14,305 nt of DNA from Nitrospirota bacterium (GTDB lineage: Bacteria; Nitrospirota; Thermodesulfovibrionia; Thermodesulfovibrionales; JdFR-85), in the NCBI GenBank assembly GCA_015485235.1, contig WFTX01000270.1, positions 1 through 14,305 on the forward strand, written 5' to 3'. A model generated the notes under the pieces. The model saw nothing but the letters and a program-made list of their open reading frames with translations, did no database searches and was not told the DNA's origin. Below are positions 1 through 6,974 of this stretch, in pieces. A program made the translations under genes and the position numbers. Position 1 is the first letter of the stretch, and every line of letters begins with the position of its first letter.

Positions 1-13
1 ATCATATACCTCT

Positions 14-2278
14 ATGCGTATAAGGCGATGTGCAAGGATATCGTTCCTCCTCTTTCTCCTTATCCCTGTACTCCTTTTTTACCTCTATGTCCTGAAGGAT
101 CTGCCCGACATAAAGAGTCTGAGGGCAGGGAAGCCTCTTTCCGGCTCACTGGTCTACGCGGCAGATGGTGTCCTGATCGGGGAGTTCAGGGTGAAGAGGG
201 GGAAATACATACCCCTCAGCAGGATCTCCCCTCATCTTGTGAATGCTGTAGTTGCCACCGAGGATGCCCGGTTCTTCAGACACCGGGGGATAGACTATAT
301 CGGGCTCGGGAGGGCGATTATAAAGGATATCTTTTCTCTCAGCTTCAGGGAAGGCGGCAGCACCATAACCCAGCAGCTGGCCAAGGTGCTCTACCTGAGC
401 CATGAAAAGACCTTCAGGAGGAAGCTCAGGGAGGCGGTGATCGCCATCATGCTTGAAAGACAACTCACGAAGGAGGAGATCCTTGAACTCTACCTCAACC
501 GTGCCTATTTCGGGAGCGGGGCCTACGGTGTGGAGATGGCCTCGGAGACGTACTTCGGGAAATCCGCCGGTAAACTCTCCCTGAAGGAGGCTGCCATGAT
601 AGCGGGGCTCCTGAAGGCCCCGAACCGGTATTCTCCGTTCAGGGATATTGAGATGGCCGGAAAGAGGGCCCGGGTGGTGCTCAGACGGATGGAGGCCTCA
701 GGCTATCTGAAACCGTCGGAACGGAAGATGGCTGAAAACGAGCCTCTCATTCTTAGGCCGGGAAGGCGGAGGGCGGAGCCATACGGGTATTTTCTTTCAT
801 ATATAAGGAACTACCTCGAGGATAGATACGGTCCTGAAAGGCTCTACAAAGGAGACCTGCGTGTTTATACGACAATCAGGAGGTGGGCCCAGCTAAAGGC
901 GGCAGAGACACTCAGGGCCGCCCTCAGGGCCTATGACAGACAGAAGGGCTGGCGGGGGCCGGCTGGCCATAAAACAGGGATAATGGTCCAGAAAGAGCTC
1001 AGAAGGCTCCTTCCCGGGAGTGCCCTCAGTTCTTTCAGGGGGAAGGTCTTGAAAGGGCTGGTGCTGAGGGTGAAAAAAAGGGAGGCTGTAGTCAGCCTCA
1101 ATGGTGCCTACTCGGTCCTCCGTTCCAGGGATGCCCGGTGGGCAAGATACAGATATGATAAGAAAAGCGGTAAAAGGAGACTGACAAGAGATTTTAATCT
1201 GAAAAAAATCCTCAGTCCCGGCGATCTTGTATATGTCAGGCTCAGGGAGATAAAGAACGGTATCGCCTATGTGGGGCTTGAGCAGATCCCCCTTGTCCAG
1301 GGGGCAATAGTGGCACTTGAGCCCTCAACAGGAGAGGTCCAGGCAATGGTCGGGGGTTATGATTACAGGCTGAGCCCCTTCAACCGGGCGGTAAGGGCAC
1401 GGAGACAGGCGGGCTCTGCCTTCAAGCCCTTCATATACGCCCTTGCCCTTCAGAAGGGCTACACAGCGGTCTCGACCCTCAAGGATGAGCCCGTGGAATA
1501 CCCGATGGGAGACGGGAGGCTCTGGAGGCCTGTAAACTATGACCACAGGTTCAGGGGGGATGTAACCCTCCGGGATGCCCTTGTCCATTCATTGAATGTC
1601 CCCACTGTCAGGCTTGCCAGGGCGGTCGGTCTTGGAGACATAGCCTCCTTTGCAAGAAGTGTCGGGATCACATCTAAACTTCCCGAAGACCTCAGCCTCT
1701 CACTCGGATCTCTTGGTGTCACCCCCCTGGAACTTGCCGCTTCTTACACGGTATTTGCAAATCAGGGTAAATACCTTGCCCCCCTCTTCATACGAAGGGT
1801 TACGCGGAGTGATGGCAAAATCCTTCAAGAAAACCTCTCAGTGCCCCGCGGGAGGCTGGACCCGGGTGCTGCCTTTATCATGACGGACATCATGCGGGAT
1901 GTGATAAGAAGGGGGACAGGGAAGGCGGCCGGAGGTCTTCCCTTTGATACTGCCGGGAAGACGGGGACTACCGACAACTACAGGGATGCATGGTTTGTCG
2001 GGTATTCGCCCGAACTCCTCGCCGCAGTCTGGATCGGTTATGACGACGGAAGGAGCCTTGGCCCGGGTATGTCCGGTGGAAGGCTCGCAGCTCCGGTCTG
2101 GAAGGATTTCATGCGGAAGGTTTCAGGGACTGTGAAAAGGAGGTTCACAGCACCGCCTGGTGTTACGAGGGTTCTTGTGAGCAGAAGGACCGGCAGAAGG
2201 GTTCTCTTCCCGTCAGGGGATTCCTACAAGGAGTATTTTCTGAGGGGAACGGAGCCGGGATGGGGCGGGATACGGTAA
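14..2278 (+). CDS. Class A penicillin-binding protein 1A (bifunctional glycosyltransferase/transpeptidase)
   Basis: This enzyme polymerises lipid II into glycan strands and cross-links the stem peptides on the outer face of the inner membrane. Residues 9-27 form one hydrophobic anchor after a short basic N-terminus. The GT51 glycosyltransferase domain covers about 45-235, with the EDARFF motif (Glu83) and GGSTITQQ at 114-121. An OB-like insert of the PBP1A type lies around 330-425. The transpeptidase domain follows, with the SxxK active site Ser468-Ala-Phe-Lys471, SLN at 526-528 and KTG at 649-651. The length of 754 residues is normal and no key motif is missing. The frame is open to the window edge and only 13 bases lie upstream, so a slightly earlier start cannot be excluded, but MRIRR before the anchor looks natural. 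It converges on the merR-family gene. The family assignment is secure; PBP1A is preferred over PBP1B/1C because of the insert domain. Confidence 0.95.
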   Translation: MRIRRCARISFLLFLLIPVLLFYLYVLKDLPDIKSLRAGKPLSGSLVYAADGVLIGEFRVKRGKYIPLSRISPHLVNAVVATEDARFFRHRGIDYIGLGRAIIKDIFSLSFREGGSTITQQLAKVLYLSHEKTFRRKLREAVIAIMLERQLTKEEILELYLNRAYFGSGAYGVEMASETYFGKSAGKLSLKEAAMIAGLLKAPNRYSPFRDIEMAGKRARVVLRRMEASGYLKPSERKMAENEPLILRPGRRRAEPYGYFLSYIRNYLEDRYGPERLYKGDLRVYTTIRRWAQLKAAETLRAALRAYDRQKGWRGPAGHKTGIMVQKELRRLLPGSALSSFRGKVLKGLVLRVKKREAVVSLNGAYSVLRSRDARWARYRYDKKSGKRRLTRDFNLKKILSPGDLVYVRLREIKNGIAYVGLEQIPLVQGAIVALEPSTGEVQAMVGGYDYRLSPFNRAVRARRQAGSAFKPFIYALALQKGYTAVSTLKDEPVEYPMGDGRLWRPVNYDHRFRGDVTLRDALVHSLNVPTVRLARAVGLGDIASFARSVGITSKLPEDLSLSLGSLGVTPLELAASYTVFANQGKYLAPLFIRRVTRSDGKILQENLSVPRGRLDPGAAFIMTDIMRDVIRRGTGKAAGGLPFDTAGKTGTTDNYRDAWFVGYSPELLAAVWIGYDDGRSLGPGMSGGRLAAPVWKDFMRKVSGTVKRRFTAPPGVTRVLVSRRTGRRVLFPSGDSYKEYFLRGTEPGWGGIR

Positions 2279-2286
2279 TAAGAGAA

Positions 2287-2392
2287 ATCCTAAATACTAA
2301 TATCTAAATTCTAAACAATCTCAAAATCTAAATATCAAAGCTGTAATTGCGATATTGTATCACTCAACCTCAACCTCAGCCTCGACCTGTCT
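2287..2392. repeat. Composite short-period repeat spacer between pbp1A and merR (heptamers plus hexamers)
   Basis: The 122-base gap between the convergent genes is mostly degenerate repeat. At 2287-2314 there are four heptamers of form WWYCTAA (ATCCTAA, ATACTAA, TATCTAA, ATTCTAA), decaying to about 2340. At 2363-2386 there are four exact CTYRRC hexamers (CTCAAC, CTCAAC, CTCAGC, CTCGAC), followed by CTGTCTTTTAA, which nearly abuts the merR stop codon at 2401. Read in the merR direction, the order is stop, AAAAGACAG, GYYRRG hexamers, then heptamers. This is the same order as downstream of serC. No clear rho-independent terminator is visible here. Confidence 0.75.
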
Positions 2393-2400
2393 TTTAACCC

Positions 2401-2880
2401 TCAGTCTCTAGTCTCTCTTTTTCCCTTCCTTCCGCTGTCGGTCTTCATCTTTGAGATATAGACTATGCAGTCCTCGCAGATCTTGCCGGATTCCCGGTTG
2501 CAGATCTGGCGGTTAAGTTCCCAGCAAGGTTTACTTTTGTCTATATATGCTGAACAACGTTCCCGCCTCTCCTGAGCACAGTCCGTTATTTCCCAGCAAG
2601 GGGCGTATTCAAGAAGCTTCTTTATCCCCTCAATGCTGATCTTCTTGACATGAATCAGGTCTCTGAGGCACCGGAGCCATTTTATGTCATTTTCAGAGTA
2701 GTATCTGTTCTTGTTCCGGCGGGCAGGTTTTATGAGGCCGTGTTTTTCGTAGAGTCTGAGGGTCTGGTCGGTGGTTCCGATGAGTTCTGCCACCACCCCG
2801 ATAGGGTAAAGTGGCATGTTCATCTTCTCTTCCGGAGTAAGTTCTCCCTTGAGCTTATTTCTTGCCTTTCTGGTTTTCAT
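2401..2880 (-). CDS. MerR-family transcriptional regulator with C-terminal two-CW cysteine-rich domain
   Basis: Residues 24-92 are a MerR winged-helix DNA-binding region (YPIGVVAELIG, TLRLYEKHGLI, RYYSENDIKWL), closest in style to HspR-like members. The usual dimerisation helix and effector domain are replaced by a Cys-rich tail containing two Cys-Trp-Glu repeats: C95-W96 with C101 and C109, then C119-W120 with C127, C135 and C138. A basic tail of about 15 residues follows. Seven clustered cysteines suggest binding of a metal or Fe-S centre, or redox sensing; this is inference. The start is uncertain. The first ATG (2880) has no good ribosome site, while ATGs at 2823 and 2817 follow a purine-rich stretch and begin just before the conserved MPLYPIG, as in typical family members. 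It is last in the leftward block, 98 bases after comF, with its own AT-rich upstream region and dyad. The regulated genes are unknown. Confidence 0.88.
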   Translation of the reverse strand: MKTRKARNKLKGELTPEEKMNMPLYPIGVVAELIGTTDQTLRLYEKHGLIKPARRNKNRYYSENDIKWLRCLRDLIHVKKISIEGIKKLLEYAPCWEITDCAQERRERCSAYIDKSKPCWELNRQICNRESGKICEDCIVYISKMKTDSGRKGKRETRD

Positions 2881-2931
2881 TATTTATGAGTCAGCCACAT
2901 TCTGCCCAGGTACAGATTTGAGTAAGGTAAA

Positions 2932-2951
2932 TTAATAACTCTAATTATTAA
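2932..2951. promoter_or_regulatory. AT-rich perfect dyad upstream of the merR-family gene (candidate operator)
   Basis: TTAATAA and TTATTAA form perfect 7-base inverted arms around the 6-base spacer CTCTAA, inside the 98-base comF/merR gap. On the minus strand a TTGATA hexamer lies just upstream (2960-2965), a plausible -35, but no convincing -10 at standard spacing was found. MerR proteins typically bind dyads lying between promoter elements, so autoregulation is a reasonable guess. A chance AT-rich palindrome is the alternative. Confidence 0.35.
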
Positions 2952-2978
2952 AACATTTTCTATCAAAAAATGCAAGTG

Positions 2979-3689
2979 TCAGGAAATATCCGCCCTTGCG
3001 AGGACCAGGGCATGGACAGTTCTCACCCCTGCCTTTTTCAGGGTCCTGGCGGATTCATAGATCGTCGCTCCTGTGGTCATTACATCATCGACCAGAAGGA
3101 CCGTCAGGGGGATCTCCCTTTCATATCGGCTGTTCAGCCGGAAGGCGCCCCTTACATTCCTGATCCTCTCCTTCCTGGGAAGGAGGCTCTGGGGAGCTGT
3201 CTCCCTGCTCCTCACCAGGAGATCATCAATCACAGGTGCATGGAACCGCCTGGAAAGGTGGCGTGCGATCTGGTAACTCTGGCAGAACCCCCGTTCTGCG
3301 AGCCGTCCCTTCCCGAGTGGTACTGGTACAATGGCTTCAACCGGAGGCAAGGACAGATCTGAGAGGAGTTCGGCCAGGGACCGGGAGATCATCCGGTTTC
3401 TGCTGAACTTCATAAGCCTGATCGCCTCTCTGAGTGTGCCTGAGAAATCGGCATAGACATGGATGCTCTCAAGGGGAGGCGGGTCCTTCATGCAGGAGAG
3501 ACAGACCGTGGAGCGGGTTAATGTTATTCTGACGCCACAGAGGATGCATCTGGCAGTTGCATCTTTCCTTCTCAGGGATTCGAAGCACTCCCGGCAGAGG
3601 GGAAATCTGCGCCGGTCAGGAAGATTCTCTCCACAGAGAGGACAGGAGAGAGGGAGTATCAGAGCAAGGAAGCGCCACACTTTCCACAT
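2979..3689 (-). CDS. ComF family phosphoribosyltransferase-like protein
   Basis: ComF/GntX proteins pair an N-terminal zinc finger with a type I phosphoribosyltransferase fold and are linked to DNA uptake in transformable bacteria; the substrate is not established. The N-terminus has four cysteine pairs (C16/C19, C32/C35, C48/C51, C63/C66). VPVPL at 121-125 and the downstream RGFCQSYQIA segment (133-142) are family hallmarks. The PRPP-binding loop LLVDDVMTTGATI lies at 198-210. At 236 residues it is complete. Its start codon lies inside the pilZ gene, with a 31-base overlap in a different frame. The overlapping start is supported because the conserved LPLSCPLCG segment begins only 12 residues in, leaving no room for a later start. 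The overlap suggests translational coupling. Whether a DNA-uptake role applies here cannot be judged from this window. Confidence 0.92.
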   Translation of the reverse strand: MWKVWRFLALILPLSCPLCGENLPDRRRFPLCRECFESLRRKDATARCILCGVRITLTRSTVCLSCMKDPPPLESIHVYADFSGTLREAIRLMKFSRNRMISRSLAELLSDLSLPPVEAIVPVPLGKGRLAERGFCQSYQIARHLSRRFHAPVIDDLLVRSRETAPQSLLPRKERIRNVRGAFRLNSRYEREIPLTVLLVDDVMTTGATIYESARTLKKAGVRTVHALVLARADIS

Positions 3690-4147
3690 TTCGGCTGGAG
3701 ATGGAGCTTCTCGGCTCTTACCCGGTTCTTGACTCTGCAGGATGGACAGACAAGAATCCTTGACTCCTCTGATGGAGGCTTGGGAGGAGGCTCAGGCGGG
3801 TTTGGGCTGGGTGGAGGCTCTGAGGCCAGTTCATCCCCTGCCAGCTCCCTTTTGAGGAATTCCCTGTAAATTTCGTCAATCCTGGTCAGCTCTATCCCCA
3901 TCCCGTTCTTGACCAGATTGAGGGGGGTCTTGATGGTCCGCCTGACGATACCCTCCAGATGGGATCTGTTGCCATCAGGGTACTGGAGATGAACGGTAAT
4001 ATGAGTGCCCGGGACAAAGCCGTGCTGGGTCCGGATGAAAAGCCCCTTTGCAGAGAGGTCTGAAGATATCCCCCTGTAAGTCATGCCCCCTGCACTGAAT
4101 TCGGTCTCAAGTCTCTTGGTATACCTTTTGTACTGTCTCTTTGACAT
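3659..4147 (-). CDS. PilZ-domain protein with C-terminal zinc ribbon
   Basis: Residues 5-100 form a PilZ domain carrying both c-di-GMP contact motifs: RxxxR as R8-Y-T-K-R12 and DxSxxG as D30-L-S-A-K-G35. Binding of c-di-GMP is therefore likely. A proline-rich linker (about 111-126) leads to a four-cysteine ribbon, CPSC at 134-137 and CGKC at 154-157. Its spacing and intervening sequence (VKNRVRAEKL) resemble the N-terminal zinc ribbon of thioredoxin 2 (TrxC), here without any thioredoxin domain. The start ATG has a GGGAGG-type ribosome site 11 bases upstream. It follows purA after a 170-base repeat-bearing spacer, and its 3' end overlaps comF by 31 bases, so the two are probably co-expressed. 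The PilZ assignment is strong; the ribbon's function is unknown. Confidence 0.88.
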   Translation of the reverse strand: MSKRQYKRYTKRLETEFSAGGMTYRGISSDLSAKGLFIRTQHGFVPGTHITVHLQYPDGNRSHLEGIVRRTIKTPLNLVKNGMGIELTRIDEIYREFLKRELAGDELASEPPPSPNPPEPPPKPPSEESRILVCPSCRVKNRVRAEKLHLQPKCGKCGASLL

Positions 4148-4167
4148 GATAAAGGTTCCCTCCCTAC

Positions 4168-4256
4168 CTTAACCTTAGCCTGAAAGGCTGTCATAAGTCA
4201 TTGGTATATTGGTATATCAGGTTATCAGGTTACTCTGCCTTAACCTTGACCTGTCT
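4168..4256. repeat. Composite short-period repeats between purA and pilZ
   Basis: Four octamers run at 4200-4231: ATTGGTAT twice, then ATCAGGTT twice. They are flanked by CTYRRC hexamers, with CTTAAC CTTGAC followed by CTGTCTTTCC at 4239-4260, and CTTAAC CTTAGC at 4168-4179. In the purA sense direction this reads GGAAAGACAG, GYYRRG hexamers, then CAATATAC-type octamers. The same modules recur downstream of the HicB-like gene near the right edge. Confidence 0.7.
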
Positions 4257-4290
4257 TTCCATCCCCCTGCCGAACCTCATGTGTTTGCAA

Positions 4291-4313
4291 CGTTCAGGTT
4301 TATTCTCTGAACG
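4291..4313 (-). terminator. Hairpin just after purA (weak terminator candidate)
   Basis: CGTTCAG and CTGAACG form a perfect 7-base inverted repeat with a 9-base loop, starting 4 bases past the purA stop codon. On the minus strand no T-run follows (TTGCAAAC), so it does not match a full rho-independent terminator. It could instead stabilise the 3' end or be partly read through into pilZ/comF. Confidence 0.4.
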
Positions 4314-4317
4314 GATA

Positions 4318-5610
4318 TCAGGAGAAGTGTTCCTTGAGCCTGATGATGGCCTCCCTCTCCTGTCCTGTCGAGATTATATCTATGCTTACACCAAGCTTAT
4401 CCTCTATGTACTGGAGGTACTTCCTGGCGTTATCAGGGAGTTTATCATATTCCCTTATCCCCGATGTCTTTTCTGACCACCCTTGCAGTTCTTCATATAC
4501 AGGGGTGCAGTGTTCAAGCACCTCCAGTTCCTTGGGGAATTCGGTGTAGATGGAGTTCTTGTACCTGTATGAGGTGCAGACCTTCAGTCTCTCCAGCCCG
4601 TCCAGGATGTCCAGCTTTGTTATGATAATACCACTGAGGCCGTTTATCCTTACGGCATGGCGGAGCGCTACGAGGTCGAGCCATCCGCACCTCCTCGGCC
4701 TGCCGGTGGTGGCGCCGAACTCTCCCCCCCGCTTTCTGATCTCCTCTCCCAGGGCATCGTGCAGCTCAGTAGGGAATGGGCCTCCACCCACCCGGGTGGT
4801 GTAGGCCTTTACCACTCCAAGAACAGTATCGATCCGGGTCGGACCGATTCCCATGCCCGTACATACCCCGCCTGCGACTGCAGAGGATGAAGTCACGTAA
4901 GGGTATGTGCCATGGTCTATATCAAGCAGTGTCCCCTGTGCACCTTCAAAGAGTATCTTCCTGTCCTCCCTCAGTGCCTGGTCTATGATGACATCCGTAT
5001 CATCTATGTAGTCCTGAAGGTATCCGGCATACTCCATGTATTCAGAACAGATCTGATCGACAGAAAATGGCTCTCCCCTGTAGAGTTCCGTGAGGAGGAA
5101 GTTCACTGTTTTGAGATTCTCATTCACCTTCTCTCTGAAGACATCGGGGTAAAGGAGATCAATCACCCTTATGCCATAACGGGATGCCTTGTCCACATAG
5201 GCTGGTCCGATCCCTCTTCCAGTGGTTCCTATTTTCTTCTCACCCTTTTCCGCCTCCCTGGCCTGTTCAATTGCCATATGGTAAGGCATTATGAGGTGAG
5301 CATTCTTGCTTACCCTCAGGTTGTGATTAAGGCTGATTCCCTTACCCCGGAGTTCCTCCATCTCCTCAATCAGGGCCTTCGGGTTTATCACCACCCCGTT
5401 TCCTATGAGACAGAGCTTTCCAGGATGGAGTATGCCCGAAGGTATGAGATGGAGAATGAACTGTTCCTCTCCTATGACCACTGTATGTCCTGCATTATGG
5501 CCTCCCTGATAGCGGGCGACGATATCCGCCCGTTCCGTAAGGGAATCCACTATCTTTCCCTTTCCCTCATCGCCCCACTGGGCTCCTACTATAACAACAG
5601 TATTCGACAT
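4318..5610 (-). CDS. purA: Adenylosuccinate synthetase
   Basis: PurA catalyses the GTP-dependent condensation of IMP with aspartate to adenylosuccinate, the first committed step to AMP, in the cytoplasm. The N-terminal P-loop GDEGKGK is at 13-19, with the catalytic Asp14. QGGHNAGHTV at 35-44 supplies the catalytic His42. GTTGRGIGP, the GGGPFPTEL loop and TGRPRRCGWLD are all present. The length of 430 residues is standard. The start ATG is preceded by AGGAGG with a 7-base gap. It lies 32 bases downstream of hisZ, an arrangement known from many proteobacteria, and links two pathways that share purine intermediates: histidine synthesis consumes ATP and releases AICAR into the purine pathway. A stem-loop follows the stop codon. 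Confidence 0.98.
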   Translation of the reverse strand: MSNTVVIVGAQWGDEGKGKIVDSLTERADIVARYQGGHNAGHTVVIGEEQFILHLIPSGILHPGKLCLIGNGVVINPKALIEEMEELRGKGISLNHNLRVSKNAHLIMPYHMAIEQAREAEKGEKKIGTTGRGIGPAYVDKASRYGIRVIDLLYPDVFREKVNENLKTVNFLLTELYRGEPFSVDQICSEYMEYAGYLQDYIDDTDVIIDQALREDRKILFEGAQGTLLDIDHGTYPYVTSSSAVAGGVCTGMGIGPTRIDTVLGVVKAYTTRVGGGPFPTELHDALGEEIRKRGGEFGATTGRPRRCGWLDLVALRHAVRINGLSGIIITKLDILDGLERLKVCTSYRYKNSIYTEFPKELEVLEHCTPVYEELQGWSEKTSGIREYDKLPDNARKYLQYIEDKLGVSIDIISTGQEREAIIRLKEHFS

Positions 5611-5642
5611 TTTATGTCCTCCTCTGCCTGGAGACCGTCGGC

Positions 5643-6974
5643 TTAAAGCCCCTGGTCTTCAGGATGCATAATCTTGATTCTCTGCGGTTTCAGGGCATCC
5701 CTGATAAGTGCTGTCTGCTTTCTTGTTGCCTTCTCTTTTCCCCCGGGGTAGAGACTGAGTGCCTTCCCCGAGCCGGACCTCTCAATCCTGAGGGTGTAAC
5801 TGATCCCTTCTGATTCAGCATATGCGAGGGTGGCCTGGAAGTCCCTCTTTATTATCTCCCTGATTGCCGAAAACCCCGCCATCCTCAGCTTCCGGGCAGT
5901 TCGGAGGGCGAATTTCTTGTCTCCCGAACCATCCGAGACCAGTATGGTAGTGATCTGTTTTGATTCCGTTCTGGCAAGCTTCATCAGTATATTGAGGTTG
6001 AGGGAAAAACCCGTGGCAGGGGAGTCCTGCCCGAAGTGGCCTATCATTGAGTCGTATCTGCCTCCCGAGCCGAGGCTTTCTCCACAGTCAGGATGGAGGA
6101 TCTCAAAGAGCATACCTGTGTGATAGTCAAACCCCCTTGCCTCTGAGAGATCTATCCGTATTTTCCCCTTGAGCCCGTATTCGTCAACATATTCTGTTAT
6201 GGTCCTGAGGTTTTCGACTGCCTTGCGGGTGAGGGGTCCTCTGGAGATTTCCCCGGCCAGGTCAAGCACCTCTTCACCGCCGTATAGAAACATCAGCCTG
6301 CAGTAAGTGGAAAGCTCTCTTTCAGAGAGTGTTCCCTGCCTGTTCATCTCTTCCAGTCTGTGGAGTTCCTTTCTCAGGAATATGCCCTTGAGGGTTTCCT
6401 TTAATTCTGGAGGGGAATTTTCCTCGATCACTCCATCAAGGAAATCCCTGTGACTGAGGCTTACCAGGAAGTCTTCAATTCCGAGCCGTTCAAGCACCTC
6501 GATGAGCAGGGCGATTACCTCGGCATCTCCTTCAGGCTCTGATATTCCTATGAGTTCCGCCCCGGCCTGGAAGATTTCCTTCTGACTGCCACCTGCCGTC
6601 TCTTCATACCTGAAGATGTTCGTACAGTAGGAGAGCCTGAGAGGTCTTCTGTCCCGGAAGGAGGTGGCTGAAATTCTTCCTATCTGTGGAGTCACATCAG
6701 GCCTGATGACCATCACCCTTCCGGACTGTCTGTCAGTAATCTTGTATCCCCTTTGGAGGAGGTCTTCGCCCACAGCCGGTGATATCACATCGGCATACTC
6801 AAATATGGGGGTTACCACTTCCCTGTAGCCCCATTGCGCCGTCTGCTCAAGGAAGACGGACTCAATTTCTCTCTTCATGAGTGCATCTTCCGAATAGAGT
6901 GTCAGACAACCCCTTGGTGAAAGAGGCCTTGACGGAAGACAGGTTCTGTTTGTGGGAACACTCCTCTGCTTCAA
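5643..6974 (-). CDS. hisZ: ATP phosphoribosyltransferase regulatory subunit (HisRS paralogue)
   Basis: HisZ has a class II aminoacyl-tRNA synthetase fold without tRNA charging and is the regulatory partner of short-form HisG, which catalyses the first step of histidine synthesis. Visible elements are the N-terminal GYREVVTPIFEYAD at 49-62, VIRPDVTPQIGR at 89-100, the motif-2-like NIFRYEE with QAGAELIG (119-143), ARGFDYHTG at 279-287 and GSGGRYD at 302-308. A tail from about 340 resembles the HisRS anticodon-binding domain, making the protein long (443) for HisZ. The start is TTG at 6974, overlapping the serA stop as TTGA, with AAGGTG 8 bases upstream. The first ATG (codon 33) would cut conserved sequence. 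The alternative is a divergent HisRS; adjacency to purA favours HisZ. Confidence 0.88.
   Translation of the reverse strand: MKQRSVPTNRTCLPSRPLSPRGCLTLYSEDALMKREIESVFLEQTAQWGYREVVTPIFEYADVISPAVGEDLLQRGYKITDRQSGRVMVIRPDVTPQIGRISATSFRDRRPLRLSYCTNIFRYEETAGGSQKEIFQAGAELIGISEPEGDAEVIALLIEVLERLGIEDFLVSLSHRDFLDGVIEENSPPELKETLKGIFLRKELHRLEEMNRQGTLSERELSTYCRLMFLYGGEEVLDLAGEISRGPLTRKAVENLRTITEYVDEYGLKGKIRIDLSEARGFDYHTGMLFEILHPDCGESLGSGGRYDSMIGHFGQDSPATGFSLNLNILMKLARTESKQITTILVSDGSGDKKFALRTARKLRMAGFSAIREIIKRDFQATLAYAESEGISYTLRIERSGSGKALSLYPGGKEKATRKQTALIRDALKPQRIKIMHPEDQGL

Noticed and set aside
2279..2400. Repeat-rich gap as an insertion-sequence remnant
   Set aside because: There are no terminal inverted repeats, target duplications or transposase fragments; the content is short-period repeat.
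4200..4231. The octamer array as a CRISPR or iteron origin
   Set aside because: Units are 8 bases with no spacers, only four copies, and no replication initiator gene is near.
4912..5646. A 244-codon open frame on the + strand opposite purA
   Set aside because: It is antisense to a clear PurA with all catalytic motifs, has no recognisable domain and no ribosome site; long antisense frames arise from the codon pattern of the real gene.
5643..6974. HisS (histidyl-tRNA synthetase) instead of HisZ
   Set aside because: The retained class II core fits either, but the HisRS-specific motifs are altered (ARGFDYHTG rather than the RGLDYYTG type) and the purA neighbour is typical of hisZ. Some doubt remains because of the long C-terminus.
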